From Dehalococcoidales bacterium (GTDB lineage: Bacteria > Chloroflexota > Dehalococcoidia > Dehalococcoidales > UBA5760), in the NCBI GenBank assembly GCA_016931015.1, contig JAFGFP010000126.1, positions 1 to 13,819 on the forward strand: a stretch of 13,819 nucleotides of DNA, in the 5' to 3' direction. The notes below the pieces were generated by a model. That model saw only the letters and a list, made by a program, of their open reading frames with translations. It ran no database searches and was not told where the DNA came from. Position numbers and translations under genes: made by a program. How positions within the stretch are numbered: the first letter of the stretch is position 1; every line of letters starts with the position of its first letter. Positions 4,471 through 11,028 of the stretch are shown here, in pieces.

Positions 4471-5796
4471 CTACTTACCTCTCCGCCGCTTAAGCCAGCT
4501 AATCGCCTCGGCGACCACGAACAGTGAGCCGCTGACGCAGACGAGGTCTCGCACTCTGGCCCTATCCAGCGCCAGAGCCAGCGCCTCGGGGACGTCCCCG
4601 GTTACCTGCGCGGTCTTACCCTGTCCCTCGAATACGGCCTTGAGCCGGGCGGTCTCCATAGCCCGGGGGTGAGCAGAGCGGGTGATAATTACCTCATCAA
4701 AGAGCGGCGCCAGCTCGGAGACCACCGCGGAGACATTCTTATCACTCGAAGCCCCCATGATCAATGTGGCGCGTTCGAACTTAAAGTACTGTTTCAGGGC
4801 AAGCCCCAGCTTATGGGCGGCGCCAGGGTTGTGGGCACCATCAACCACCACCAGCGGGCGGCGCCTCAAAACCTGGAGCCGGCCCGGCCAGCTTACCCGT
4901 GCCAGGCCGTTGGCGATGCTATCCCGGGTTATGTTATAGCCCTTCTCCTTAAGCACCTCCAGAGCGGCGACGGCGCTGGCGGCGTTCTCCATCTGATAGC
5001 CGCCGAGCAGGGGCAGGCTTATCCGGTAGCTATCTAGCCGCCCCGTTATCTCAAGCAGCTGTTTTTTGCCGTCAAAGCCGAGGCTCTGCCCGGAAACTTC
5101 CCGGCCTACCATAATCAGTTCGGCCTGCTTCCGTCGGCAGTCTTCCTCTATCACCGGGACTACCTCGTTTGGCTGAGGGGCCAGCACTACCCGGCTCCCG
5201 GGCTTGATGATACCCGCCTTCTCGGCGGCGATTTTAGCCAGCGAATCCCCGAGCACCTCGGTGTGATCGAGGCTGATGGAAGTAATGACACAGACCTCGG
5301 GCCGGATGACATTGGTGGCGTCGAAGTTCCCGCCCATGCCTACCTCGAGCACCTGGAAGTCGACCCCCTTAGCTTGGAAATAGCTGAAGGCCAGCGCCGT
5401 GAGTAGCTCGAAGGTAGTTAGCTCGCCGTAGGTGGCCTTGAGGTTTACCGCCTCGACCTCGGGCTTGAGCCGGGTGGTGATGCGAGCGAAATCCGCCCGA
5501 CTAATCGGGCGGCCGTTCACCTGGAAGCGCTCCCTGATGGTGATGAGGTGCGGCGAGGTGTAGAGACCGGTGGCGTATCCGGCACTGGTGAGCACCGAGG
5601 ATATCATGGCCGCCGTGCTCCCCTTGCCGTTAGTGCCGGCAATGTGGACTGATTTAGCCGCGAGGTGGGGATTCCCCAGCCGGGCGAGCAACTCCTCGAC
5701 CCGCCTCAGGTCATAGCTACCGAGGGCGTGGGGTAAGGGTATCTTTTCGTAATCGGTATAGCCCAGGATATAGTCCCGGGCCTGCTCGTATTTCAT
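4471..5796 (-). CDS. folC: Bifunctional folylpolyglutamate synthase / dihydrofolate synthase FolC
   Basis: FolC adds L-glutamate to dihydropteroate and extends the polyglutamate tail of folates, using ATP, in the cytosol. The 441-residue product has full length for the Mur-ligase-like family. Visible motifs are the P-loop 'HIAGTNGKGSTAA' (51-63), 'TSPHL' (80-84) followed by 'RERFQVNG', 'EVGMGGNFDATN' (151-162), and 'ISLDHTEVLGDSLAKIAAEK' (174-193) with the carbamylated-lysine region. These are followed by 'LGGYQMENAASA' (264-275), the C-terminal 'VVDGAHNPGAA' (317-327) and 'SGSLFVVAEA' (422-431). The ATG at 5796 is taken as the start; a GTG directly upstream (5799) is equally possible. The gene diverges from pyrF, with overlapping promoters between them. 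Confidence 0.95.
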   Translation of the reverse strand: MKYEQARDYILGYTDYEKIPLPHALGSYDLRRVEELLARLGNPHLAAKSVHIAGTNGKGSTAAMISSVLTSAGYATGLYTSPHLITIRERFQVNGRPISRADFARITTRLKPEVEAVNLKATYGELTTFELLTALAFSYFQAKGVDFQVLEVGMGGNFDATNVIRPEVCVITSISLDHTEVLGDSLAKIAAEKAGIIKPGSRVVLAPQPNEVVPVIEEDCRRKQAELIMVGREVSGQSLGFDGKKQLLEITGRLDSYRISLPLLGGYQMENAASAVAALEVLKEKGYNITRDSIANGLARVSWPGRLQVLRRRPLVVVDGAHNPGAAHKLGLALKQYFKFERATLIMGASSDKNVSAVVSELAPLFDEVIITRSAHPRAMETARLKAVFEGQGKTAQVTGDVPEALALALDRARVRDLVCVSGSLFVVAEAISWLKRRRGK

Positions 5797-5830
5797 CACT
5801 CACCGGTATCGGGCGCTAGGGTTTATCACT

Positions 5831-5839
5831 ATTCTAGCA
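5831..5839 (-). promoter_or_regulatory. Candidate extended -10 promoter for folC
   Basis: On the minus strand TGCTAGAAT fits an extended -10 element (TGn-TATAAT), about 30 nt before the folC start. No good -35 hexamer is seen upstream, as expected for this promoter type. It lies just beside the -35 box of the divergent pyrF promoter, so the two polymerases could compete. Confidence 0.4.
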
Positions 5840-5840
5840 C

Positions 5841-5868
5841 TTGACGCCTCTTGCTGGCGACTGATAAT
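5841..5868 (+). promoter_or_regulatory. Promoter of the pyrF-DUF951-dinB operon
   Basis: TTGACG (5841-5846) and GATAAT (5863-5868) each match the sigma-70-type consensus at 5 of 6 positions with a 16-nt spacer. Transcription would start near 5875, leaving only about 12 nt before the pyrF ATG, with the Shine-Dalgarno at its very front. This leaves no space for a leader-based pyrimidine attenuator. No GAAC-N4-GTTC SOS operator is present. Confidence 0.6.
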
Positions 5869-5886
5869 CTTATCGCGGAGGATAAA

Positions 5887-6705
5887 ATGAACTTTCTGGA
5901 AAAACTAAATAGCGCCGCACAGCGAAACGGGAGCCGGTTCTGTATCGGGCTCGACCCCGACCCGGAGCGGATGCCGGAGAAGATAAGCGTCCTCGAGTTT
6001 AACCGGGCGATTATCGAGGCTACCGCCGATATAGTCTGCGCCTACAAGCCCAATTTTGCCTTCTACGAGGCGCTGAGTAGTCAGGGCATCGATACCCTGA
6101 AGGAGACCATCAAGGCCGTGCCGCCGGGAATCCCGGTTATCGGCGATGCCAAGCGCGGCGACATCGGGAATACCGCCCGGGCCTACGCTAAGGCCATCTT
6201 CGAGAGCCTCGGCTGCGACGCCGCTACGGTGAGCCCTTACCTCGGTTTTGACTCCGTGGCGCCCTTTATCGAGTACCGGGATAAAGGAGTGTTTATCCTG
6301 TGCCGTACCTCAAACCCAAGCGCGGAGGACTTCCAGTCCCTTGACTATAACGCAGGAGCTAGCTCCCGGCGGCTGTTTCAGATTGTGGCCGATAAGGCCA
6401 GCCAGTGGAATACCCACGGCAACATCGGCCTTGTGGTCGGGGCTACCTACCCCGAGGAGCTTAAGCTGCTGCGGGAGGCTCACCCTGACCTGCCCTTCCT
6501 GATACCGGGTGTCGGGGCCCAGGGAGGCGATCTGGCGCTGGCGGTACGCTACGGGGTTAATGCTCAGGGTAAGGGAATAATTCTTAATTCCTCGCGCCAG
6601 GTGATATACGCCTCGCGTCATAAAGACTTTGCTCAGGCGGCGCGGCAGGTGGCGCTAGAGCTCCGCGACCAGATTAACCGCTGCCTGCCCCAACCCGCGC
6701 CGTAA
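5887..6705 (+). CDS. pyrF: Orotidine 5'-phosphate decarboxylase, type 2 (PyrF)
   Basis: PyrF decarboxylates orotidine monophosphate to UMP, the last step of de novo UMP synthesis. The 272-residue product is longer than the E. coli type and belongs to the type-2 subfamily found in actinobacteria, myxobacteria and Chloroflexota. It shows 'FCIGLDPDPERMP' (18-30), 'YKPNFAFYEAL' (53-63), the catalytic 'IGDAKRGDIGNTA' (85-97) with D87, K89 and D92, 'TVSPYLGFDS' (114-123), 'VVGATYPEEL' (183-192), the phosphate-binding 'IPGVGAQGGD' (206-215) and 'LNSSR' (233-237). The ATG at 5887 has GGAGG nearby upstream; in-frame starts further left lack a ribosome site. The next gene begins 13 nt after the stop. 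Confidence 0.96.
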   Translation: MNFLEKLNSAAQRNGSRFCIGLDPDPERMPEKISVLEFNRAIIEATADIVCAYKPNFAFYEALSSQGIDTLKETIKAVPPGIPVIGDAKRGDIGNTARAYAKAIFESLGCDAATVSPYLGFDSVAPFIEYRDKGVFILCRTSNPSAEDFQSLDYNAGASSRRLFQIVADKASQWNTHGNIGLVVGATYPEELKLLREAHPDLPFLIPGVGAQGGDLALAVRYGVNAQGKGIILNSSRQVIYASRHKDFAQAARQVALELRDQINRCLPQPAP

Positions 6706-6718
6706 GGGGAGGCTTCAG

Positions 6719-6916
6719 GTGACGGCAGGTTTCGAGGTAAAGCCAAGGGACGTGGTGTGTCTCAGGAAAGAGCACCCCTGCGGGTCCAGCGAGTGGCAGG
6801 TAGTGCGCCTGGGGAGCGAGGTCGGACTGCGCTGTCTCAAGTGTCAGCGCTACCTTATCCTCAAACGCCGCGTCTTCGAACAGCGTCTGAAAGACTTTAT
6901 CTCCCGGGGGATATGA
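6719..6916 (+). CDS. DUF951-family small Cys-rich protein
   Basis: The 65-residue product matches the DUF951 pattern: an N-terminal 'FEVKPRDVVCLRKEHPCGSS' (5-24), then 'EWQVVRLGSEVGLRCLKCQR', then 'LKRRVFEQRLK'. The conserved His-Pro-Cys-Gly (H19-C21) and a CxxC (C39, C42) could bind a metal such as zinc. The 'V-V-R-x-G-x-E-V-x-L-R-C' core suggests a small beta barrel, possibly nucleic-acid binding. No function is established for the family. Translation starts at GTG 6719, with AGGGGAGG (6706-6713) upstream. It sits 13 nt after pyrF, and its TGA overlaps the dinB ATG, so it is translationally coupled to DNA polymerase IV. Confidence 0.9.
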   Translation: MTAGFEVKPRDVVCLRKEHPCGSSEWQVVRLGSEVGLRCLKCQRYLILKRRVFEQRLKDFISRGI

Positions 6917-8136
6917 TGACCCGCCGTATTATGCACATCGACCTCGATGCCTTCTTCGTCTCGGTGGAGCAGGTGGATAATCCGGCGCTTAAGGGTAAGC
7001 CGGTGGTGGTCGGCGGTAATCCGGAGCGGCGGGGAGTGGTCGCCGCGGCTTCCTATGAGGCGAGGGCCTTCGGGCTGCACGCCGGAATGCCTCTGGTTAC
7101 CGCCAGCCGTCTCTGTCCCCAGGCCATTTTTATCGAGGGCAGCTTTAGTAAGTACCGGCGGGCTTCACATCACTTTATGGCAATCCTGGCCGACTTCTCC
7201 CCCTACCTTGAGCCGATGGGTCTGGACGAAGCCTTCCTCGATGTTACCGGCTTCGAGTCCCTTCACGGCTCGATTCATGCCATGGCCCTGAAGATAAAGC
7301 AGCGGGTTAAGGACGAGCTCAGGCTTTCGGCCTCAATCGGTATCGCCGGCGGTAAGGTGGTCGCCAAGGTCGCCTCCGAGCTAAGTAAGCCCGACGGGCT
7401 GATTGAGGTCGCTCCCGGCGAGGAGCGTGCCTTTCTGGCTCCCCTTGAGGTCGCTAAGCTGCCCGGGGTGGGCCGGAAGACGGAGCAGCTTCTCAAGAGG
7501 CGGGGCATTAAGACCATCGGGGCGCTGGCGAGTACCCCCGTAGCAACCCTCAAGGCCGAGCTGGGTATCTACGGCGAGGCCCTGCACCGGCATGCTAACG
7601 GTATCGACGAGAGGCGGGTGCTACCCCCGACGGAGGCCAAGTCCATCAGCCGGGAGACCACCTTTGCCGAGGATACCAGAGACCTTAGCCGCCTTAAGGC
7701 GACCCTGCGCTATCTGAGCGAACGGGTCGGGAGTCAGCTCCGCGAGCAGGAGAAAGAGGCCAGGTGTATCGTCCTGAAGCTGAGGTACGCCGACTTTACC
7801 ACTATCAGCCGGAGTCATACCCTGAGTCAAGGGGCCAGCACCGACCAGGCTATCTTCGAGGGCGGCGTGGCCCTGCTGGAGAAGGCGCTGTCAAAGGAAA
7901 CCAGGGCGGTGCGCCTCATCGGCATCGGGGTAGCGGGCCTCACCGAGCCGGCCCGGCAGCTCGATATGCTCAAGCCGGCGAACCTGCGCTCGGAGCAGCT
8001 TAATAAGACCATCGACCGCATCCGTAAGAAGTACGGCTTTCGCGCCATCCAGACGGGGCAGACCCTGCGCCTCCGCGATATCTTCCCCGAGGGCGATGAG
8101 GGCTATACCCTGCCCACCCCGAGCCTGTCGCGATAG
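6913..8136 (+). CDS. dinB: DNA polymerase IV (Y-family translesion polymerase DinB)
   Basis: DinB copies past damaged template bases with low fidelity and no proofreading, recruited by the sliding clamp. The 407-residue product has the full Y-family layout. The palm is at the N-terminus with the catalytic acidic residues D10 ('HIDLDAFF') and D105-E106 ('MGLDEAFLD'), and F15 is at the steric-gate position. 'SIGIAGGKVVAKVASELSKP' (141-160) and the thumb helix-hairpin-helix 'LPGVGRKTEQLL' (183-194) follow. The little-finger domain (about 240-390) includes 'SISRETTF' and a clamp-binding-like 'QLDML' (349-353), before 'IDRIRKKYG'. The ATG at 6913 overlaps the upstream TGA (a second ATG follows at 6916), with GGGGGAT just upstream. 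No SOS operator is visible near this gene or its operon promoter, so induction by LexA is not supported by the sequence. Confidence 0.96.
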   Translation: MMTRRIMHIDLDAFFVSVEQVDNPALKGKPVVVGGNPERRGVVAAASYEARAFGLHAGMPLVTASRLCPQAIFIEGSFSKYRRASHHFMAILADFSPYLEPMGLDEAFLDVTGFESLHGSIHAMALKIKQRVKDELRLSASIGIAGGKVVAKVASELSKPDGLIEVAPGEERAFLAPLEVAKLPGVGRKTEQLLKRRGIKTIGALASTPVATLKAELGIYGEALHRHANGIDERRVLPPTEAKSISRETTFAEDTRDLSRLKATLRYLSERVGSQLREQEKEARCIVLKLRYADFTTISRSHTLSQGASTDQAIFEGGVALLEKALSKETRAVRLIGIGVAGLTEPARQLDMLKPANLRSEQLNKTIDRIRKKYGFRAIQTGQTLRLRDIFPEGDEGYTLPTPSLSR

Positions 8137-8201
8137 GGCAGGAGAAAGTCACCGTCCCGCGTTTATCTTCCTCAGACAACCTGTTTAATCCAAAGTTAAG
8201 C

Positions 8202-8231
8202 TTGTCTTATTGTCCGTTTAACCCTTATAAT
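8202..8231 (+). promoter_or_regulatory. Promoter of ilvE
   Basis: TTGTCT (8202-8207) and a perfect TATAAT (8226-8231) are 18 nt apart, in an AT-rich stretch after dinB. The start site would be near 8238, about 24 nt before the ilvE ATG. The leader is too short for a T-box or leader-peptide attenuator. Confidence 0.65.
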
Positions 8232-8261
8232 AAACCTCATAATAGATAAGGAGATTTAAGG

Positions 8262-9170
8262 ATGCCATCGTATGCCTATTTCCAGAAGCAGGTCGTGCCC
8301 CTTTCCAAGGCCAAGCTAGGCGTTATGACGCACTGCTTACACTACGGTACGGCCGTCTTTGAGGGTATCCGCGGTAACTGGAACGCCGACCAGGAGCAGA
8401 TATACCTTTTCCGTCTCAAGGAGCACTACCAGCGGCTGCTTACCGGCTGCCGGATACTCAAGATTAACCTGCCCTACACCATCGACGAGCTCTGCCGGAT
8501 AACGGTGGAGATGGTGGCTAAGTGCGGTTTTCGGGAAGATGTCTACGTCCGCCCGATGACTTACAAGAGCTCCGAGGCGATCGGCGTCCGTTTACATAAT
8601 CTCGATGAAGACTTCCTGGTCTTCGCCTTTCCCTGGGGGCCCTACCTGGACATGGATAAGGCCTCCTGTTGTATCTCTTCCTGGCAGCGTCCCACTGGGG
8701 TTCCGCAGGCCAAGATAAGCGGCCTCTACGTTAATAATGCCCTGGCCAAGACCGAGGCTATCGAGAACGGCTTTCACGAGGCGATTATGCTTACCCGGGA
8801 CGGCTATGTCTCCGAAGGCAGCGGAGAGAATATCTTCGTCGTGCTGGACGGCAAGCTGGTGACGCCGGCTGTCCCCGACGTCATGCTGGTGGGCATCACC
8901 CGTGACGCCGTAATCAGGCTGGCCCGGAATGAGTTGGGTATCGAGACCGTGGAACGGCGCCTCGGACGGAGCGAGCTTTTTACGGCCAGCGAGTGCTTCC
9001 TGACCGGCACCGCCGCTAACGTCACCCCGGTCGCCGAGATAGACCGCCGTAAGATAGGCGACGGCGAAATCGGTGCTATCACCAAGAAGCTGCAAGAACT
9101 CTACTTCGACGTGATACAGGGTAAGAACCCTAAGTACCTCGAGTGGTGTACCCCGGTCTATAGCAAATAG
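8262..9170 (+). CDS. ilvE: Branched-chain amino acid aminotransferase (class IV, PLP)
   Basis: IlvE transfers the amino group between glutamate and the keto acids of leucine, isoleucine and valine in the cytosol. The 302-residue product has the class-IV aminotransferase fold. It shows 'VMTHCLHYGTAVFEGIRGNW' (21-40), 'RLKEHYQRLL' (51-60), the PLP lysine K151 in 'QAKISGLYVNNALAKTEA' and the cofactor phosphate region 'YVSEGSGENIFVV' (182-194). 'PDVMLVGITRDAVI' (205-218) and 'ECFLTGTAANVTPV' (244-257) follow. The start 'MPSYAYFQKQVVPLSKAKL' fits the family, and AAGGAG (8248-8253) precedes the ATG by 8 nt. It is transcribed alone from its own promoter. D-amino-acid transaminase or aminodeoxychorismate lyase are related possibilities, but the motifs favour IlvE. 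Confidence 0.93.
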   Translation: MPSYAYFQKQVVPLSKAKLGVMTHCLHYGTAVFEGIRGNWNADQEQIYLFRLKEHYQRLLTGCRILKINLPYTIDELCRITVEMVAKCGFREDVYVRPMTYKSSEAIGVRLHNLDEDFLVFAFPWGPYLDMDKASCCISSWQRPTGVPQAKISGLYVNNALAKTEAIENGFHEAIMLTRDGYVSEGSGENIFVVLDGKLVTPAVPDVMLVGITRDAVIRLARNELGIETVERRLGRSELFTASECFLTGTAANVTPVAEIDRRKIGDGEIGAITKKLQELYFDVIQGKNPKYLEWCTPVYSK

Positions 9171-9253
9171 GCCGGTCGTTAGCTAAAGAGGTAAGGGGCT
9201 TGTCATCTATCGGAAACGGTTCTCTCAGGGTGGGTTGGCTGGAAGGGGACGGG

Positions 9254-9820
9254 TTACTTTCCAGGGACGCTGGCGTTTATTGATTTCAGTAGGCAGCTTA
9301 CCTTACAGCACTCTTCCAGCATGGTCGTGTAGTTAAGGGCTTCCTGAAGCAATTGGCCGATGGCGAAGCTACCGTGCCCGCGAGCCATGACAATGTGGGA
9401 CTCCTTAAGCACCCGGGCGATTATATCCGACAGCCCTCCCGGTTTCACCTCCATGTTCCAGCCGAGCACGGGAACCCTCTCCAGTTGGGGCGAGCCCTCG
9501 CCGCAGGGTGGCACCAGCTCGGTCTCAATCAGCGATAGGGCCACGGCGTGCGGGGGGTGGGCGTGGACCACGGCCTTCGCTGAGGTTTCGTGGTAGATAG
9601 CCCGGTGCACGGGGAGCTCGATTGAGGCCAGCGGGGTACAGCGGTCGTTCTTGTCTATGCCAGTCTCGACGAGGTCGTTTTCCTCAAGGCGGCTTAAGTT
9701 GCTGTCGCGGCGGGTAATGATGAGACGGTCTCCCAGTCTGATGCTCAGATTTCCCGCGTGTGAAATGAGTCCTTGAGCACACAAATCGCGGCCGACACTC
9801 TGAAACTGCGCTAGAATCAT
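9254..9820 (-). CDS. Class II aldolase / adducin-family protein
   Basis: The 188-residue product has the class II aldolase layout: 'SHAGNLSIR' (20-28), 'LIITRRDSNLSRLEENDLV' (33-51), the catalytic-type glutamate E68 in 'ASIELPVHRAIY', and zinc ligands H86 and H88 in 'VVHAHPPHAVALS'. A further ligand, H149, lies in 'MARGHGSFAIG'. Family members include L-fuculose-phosphate aldolase, L-ribulose-5-phosphate 4-epimerase and methylthioribulose-phosphate dehydratase. The substrate cannot be fixed from sequence alone. The C-terminal end has a run of cysteines ('ECCKVSC', 170-176) not usual in FucA. The ATG at 9820 lacks a good Shine-Dalgarno. Neighbours lexA and ilvE give no pathway clue, so it is probably a single-gene unit with its own promoter. 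Confidence 0.9.
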   Translation of the reverse strand: MILAQFQSVGRDLCAQGLISHAGNLSIRLGDRLIITRRDSNLSRLEENDLVETGIDKNDRCTPLASIELPVHRAIYHETSAKAVVHAHPPHAVALSLIETELVPPCGEGSPQLERVPVLGWNMEVKPGGLSDIIARVLKESHIVMARGHGSFAIGQLLQEALNYTTMLEECCKVSCLLKSINASVPGK

Positions 9821-9878
9821 AGTTTTGTCTTACGATTACTAACTAGCATTAACCAGGCGCTCACCGGTACACTACCAG

Positions 9879-9906
9879 TTTATAACTACAGGTAATAAAA
9901 AAGCAA
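9879..9906 (-). promoter_or_regulatory. Candidate promoter for the class II aldolase gene
   Basis: On the minus strand TTGCTT (9906-9901) and TATAAA (9884-9879) are 16 nt apart in the AT-rich gap between lexA and the aldolase gene. The -10 matches 5 of 6 positions and the -35 only 3 of 6. It would give a leader of about 50 nt. Confidence 0.35.
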
Positions 9907-9919
9907 ATTAATCAGCTGT

Positions 9920-10561
9920 TCAGGCCAGCTTTCGGATAACGGCGATGACCCTTCCCTGAATCTCGACGTTGTCGGGCTCAGCGTATATCGGCTTCATCTG
10001 GCGGTTGGCCGGCTGGAGGCGGATGTGACCGTTCTCGGCGTAGAACCGTTTAAGGGTCGCCTCTCGCTCCGACTTGAGCCAGACGGCAGCCACCTCACCG
10101 TTGTCCACGCTGGTAACATGCTCCATGAGGACGATGTCCCCGTCGTTAACCAGGGCGTCGATCATCGACCAGCCCTTCACCCGGAGGGCGTAGACCTCCT
10201 GCCGCCCTTGGGTTAAGTCCCCGGTCACTTCCAGGATGTCCGCGGCGACGGTGACGTCCCAGGTGTCCACCGTCGGCACCGGTATCGGCTCGCCGGCCGC
10301 TATCTGGCCGATGACCGGCACCTGGACGCAGCTCCTCGAAAGCGCCGACGGGGTCAGTAGCTCGATACCCCGGGCTACTTCGCTGTGGCGCCGGATATAG
10401 TTAGCGCGCTCCAGAGCGTTGAGGTTATAGGTGACCACCGAGGTCGAGCTGAGGCGGCAGCCCTTCATGATGTCTCTGATGGTAGGCGGGTAGCCGGAGT
10501 CCTGATAGAAGTCGCGGATGAATTTGATTATCTGCTGTTGCTTGGGCGAAAGTAGCTTCAT
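9920..10561 (-). CDS. lexA: LexA SOS repressor / self-cleaving peptidase
   Basis: LexA represses DNA-damage genes and cleaves itself when RecA filaments form. The 213-residue product has an N-terminal winged helix ('LSPKQQQIIKFIRDFYQDSG' 4-23, 'PPTIRDIMKGCRLSSTSVV' 25-43). It has an Ala-Gly cleavage site in 'IGQIAAGEPI' (A89-G90) and the S24 peptidase domain with the catalytic Ser132 ('VKGWSMIDALVNDGDIV') and Lys171 ('EATLKRF'). All residues for autocleavage are present; Trp before Ser-Met is a small variation from the common Gly-Asp/Glu-Ser-Met. The ATG at 10561 is preferred because GGGGGT lies 4-5 nt upstream; a TTG at 10573 would add four residues. Its promoter holds a clear SOS operator, indicating autoregulation. 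Confidence 0.96.
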   Translation of the reverse strand: MKLLSPKQQQIIKFIRDFYQDSGYPPTIRDIMKGCRLSSTSVVTYNLNALERANYIRRHSEVARGIELLTPSALSRSCVQVPVIGQIAAGEPIPVPTVDTWDVTVAADILEVTGDLTQGRQEVYALRVKGWSMIDALVNDGDIVLMEHVTSVDNGEVAAVWLKSEREATLKRFYAENGHIRLQPANRQMKPIYAEPDNVEIQGRVIAVIRKLA

Positions 10562-10589
10562 CTTTACCCCCAATAGCGCTTAGTGGGGC

Positions 10590-10601
10590 GAACATTTGTT
10601 C
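10590..10601. promoter_or_regulatory. LexA operator (SOS box) of lexA
   Basis: GAACATTTGTTC is a perfect GAAC-N4-GTTC palindrome, matching the LexA site of Bacillus, actinobacteria and Chloroflexota rather than the E. coli CTGT-N8-ACAG site. It lies about 5-16 nt downstream of the expected start of lexA transcription, where bound LexA would block initiation. Confidence 0.85.
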
Positions 10602-10611
10602 TACCAGCCCG

Positions 10612-10641
10612 ATACTAACACCGGACGAGGCTCTTTGTCAA
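10612..10641 (-). promoter_or_regulatory. Promoter of lexA
   Basis: On the minus strand a perfect TTGACA (10641-10636) and TAGTAT (10617-10612) are 18 nt apart. The expected start is near 10605, and the SOS operator follows at once. The leader to the lexA ATG is about 44 nt. Confidence 0.7.
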
Positions 10642-10644
10642 TAC

Positions 10645-10661
10645 CCGGGATTCATTCCCGG
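10645..10661 (-). terminator. Hairpin between rpsT and lexA
   Basis: CCGGGA (10645-10650) and TCCCGG (10656-10661) form a 6-bp stem with a 5-nt loop, about 45 nt after the rpsT stop and directly before the lexA -35 box. No U-run follows on the minus strand, so it may be an RNA 3'-end stabiliser or Rho-assisted terminator rather than an intrinsic one. Confidence 0.4.
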
Positions 10662-10706
10662 CAGCGTGCCTCTTCCGGCGTGACACAGGAAGCGGCGGCC
10701 CTTTTC

Positions 10707-10991
10707 TTAAGCGGTCTCGGACGGTTTGGCCTGGGTCCGATTCAGCTTCTTCATCAGGCGCGACTTACGGCGGGCGGCGTTATTGGCGTGGATAACACCC
10801 TTTTCCGCGGCTTTATCCAGGGTTTTAATCGCTTCCATTACCGCCTCGCGACCGGCTTCAACCTCACCGGACAGGATAAGCCCCTCCGCCTTGGTTACCC
10901 GGCTCTTGCACCGGCTTCTCACCGACTTGTTTTCCTGCTGCCTTCTTCTCGAAGCCCGCATTTCCTTCTTGGCTGAACTAGTTTGTGGCAA
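10707..10991 (-). CDS. rpsT: Small ribosomal subunit protein bS20
   Basis: bS20 binds 16S rRNA early in 30S assembly. The 94-residue product is rich in Lys and Arg and follows the family pattern: 'SSAKKEMRASRRRQQENKSV' (5-24), 'RSRCKSRVTKAEG', 'AIKTLDKAAEKGVIHANNAA' (54-73) and 'RRKSRLMKKLN' (74-84). Start is a TTG at 10991, with GGGAGGTG about 5 nt upstream; no ATG lies near the conserved N-terminus. The use of TTG is of note because E. coli rpsT also begins with UUG, which takes part in autogenous control. The gene follows the rel gene by 37 nt and is probably co-transcribed with it. Confidence 0.95.
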   Translation of the reverse strand: MPQTSSAKKEMRASRRRQQENKSVRSRCKSRVTKAEGLILSGEVEAGREAVMEAIKTLDKAAEKGVIHANNAARRKSRLMKKLNRTQAKPSETA

Positions 10992-11028
10992 TACCCACCT
11001 CCCGGTTATTAAAACTTATTAACTTACT

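Noticed and set aside
6878..6889. GAACAGCGTCTG before dinB as a degenerate LexA site
   Set aside because: Only the left half fits GAAC-N4-GTTC, and it lies inside the coding sequence of the DUF951 gene.
6757..6912. Longer dinB product starting upstream at 6757
   Set aside because: The extra 52 residues are the DUF951 gene read in another frame and do not resemble Y-family polymerase sequence, which begins at MTRRIMHIDLDAFF.
8137..8261. T-box or leader-peptide attenuator before ilvE
   Set aside because: The promoter with TATAAT at 8226-8231 leaves a leader of only about 24 nt, and no T-box motif or terminator hairpin is present.
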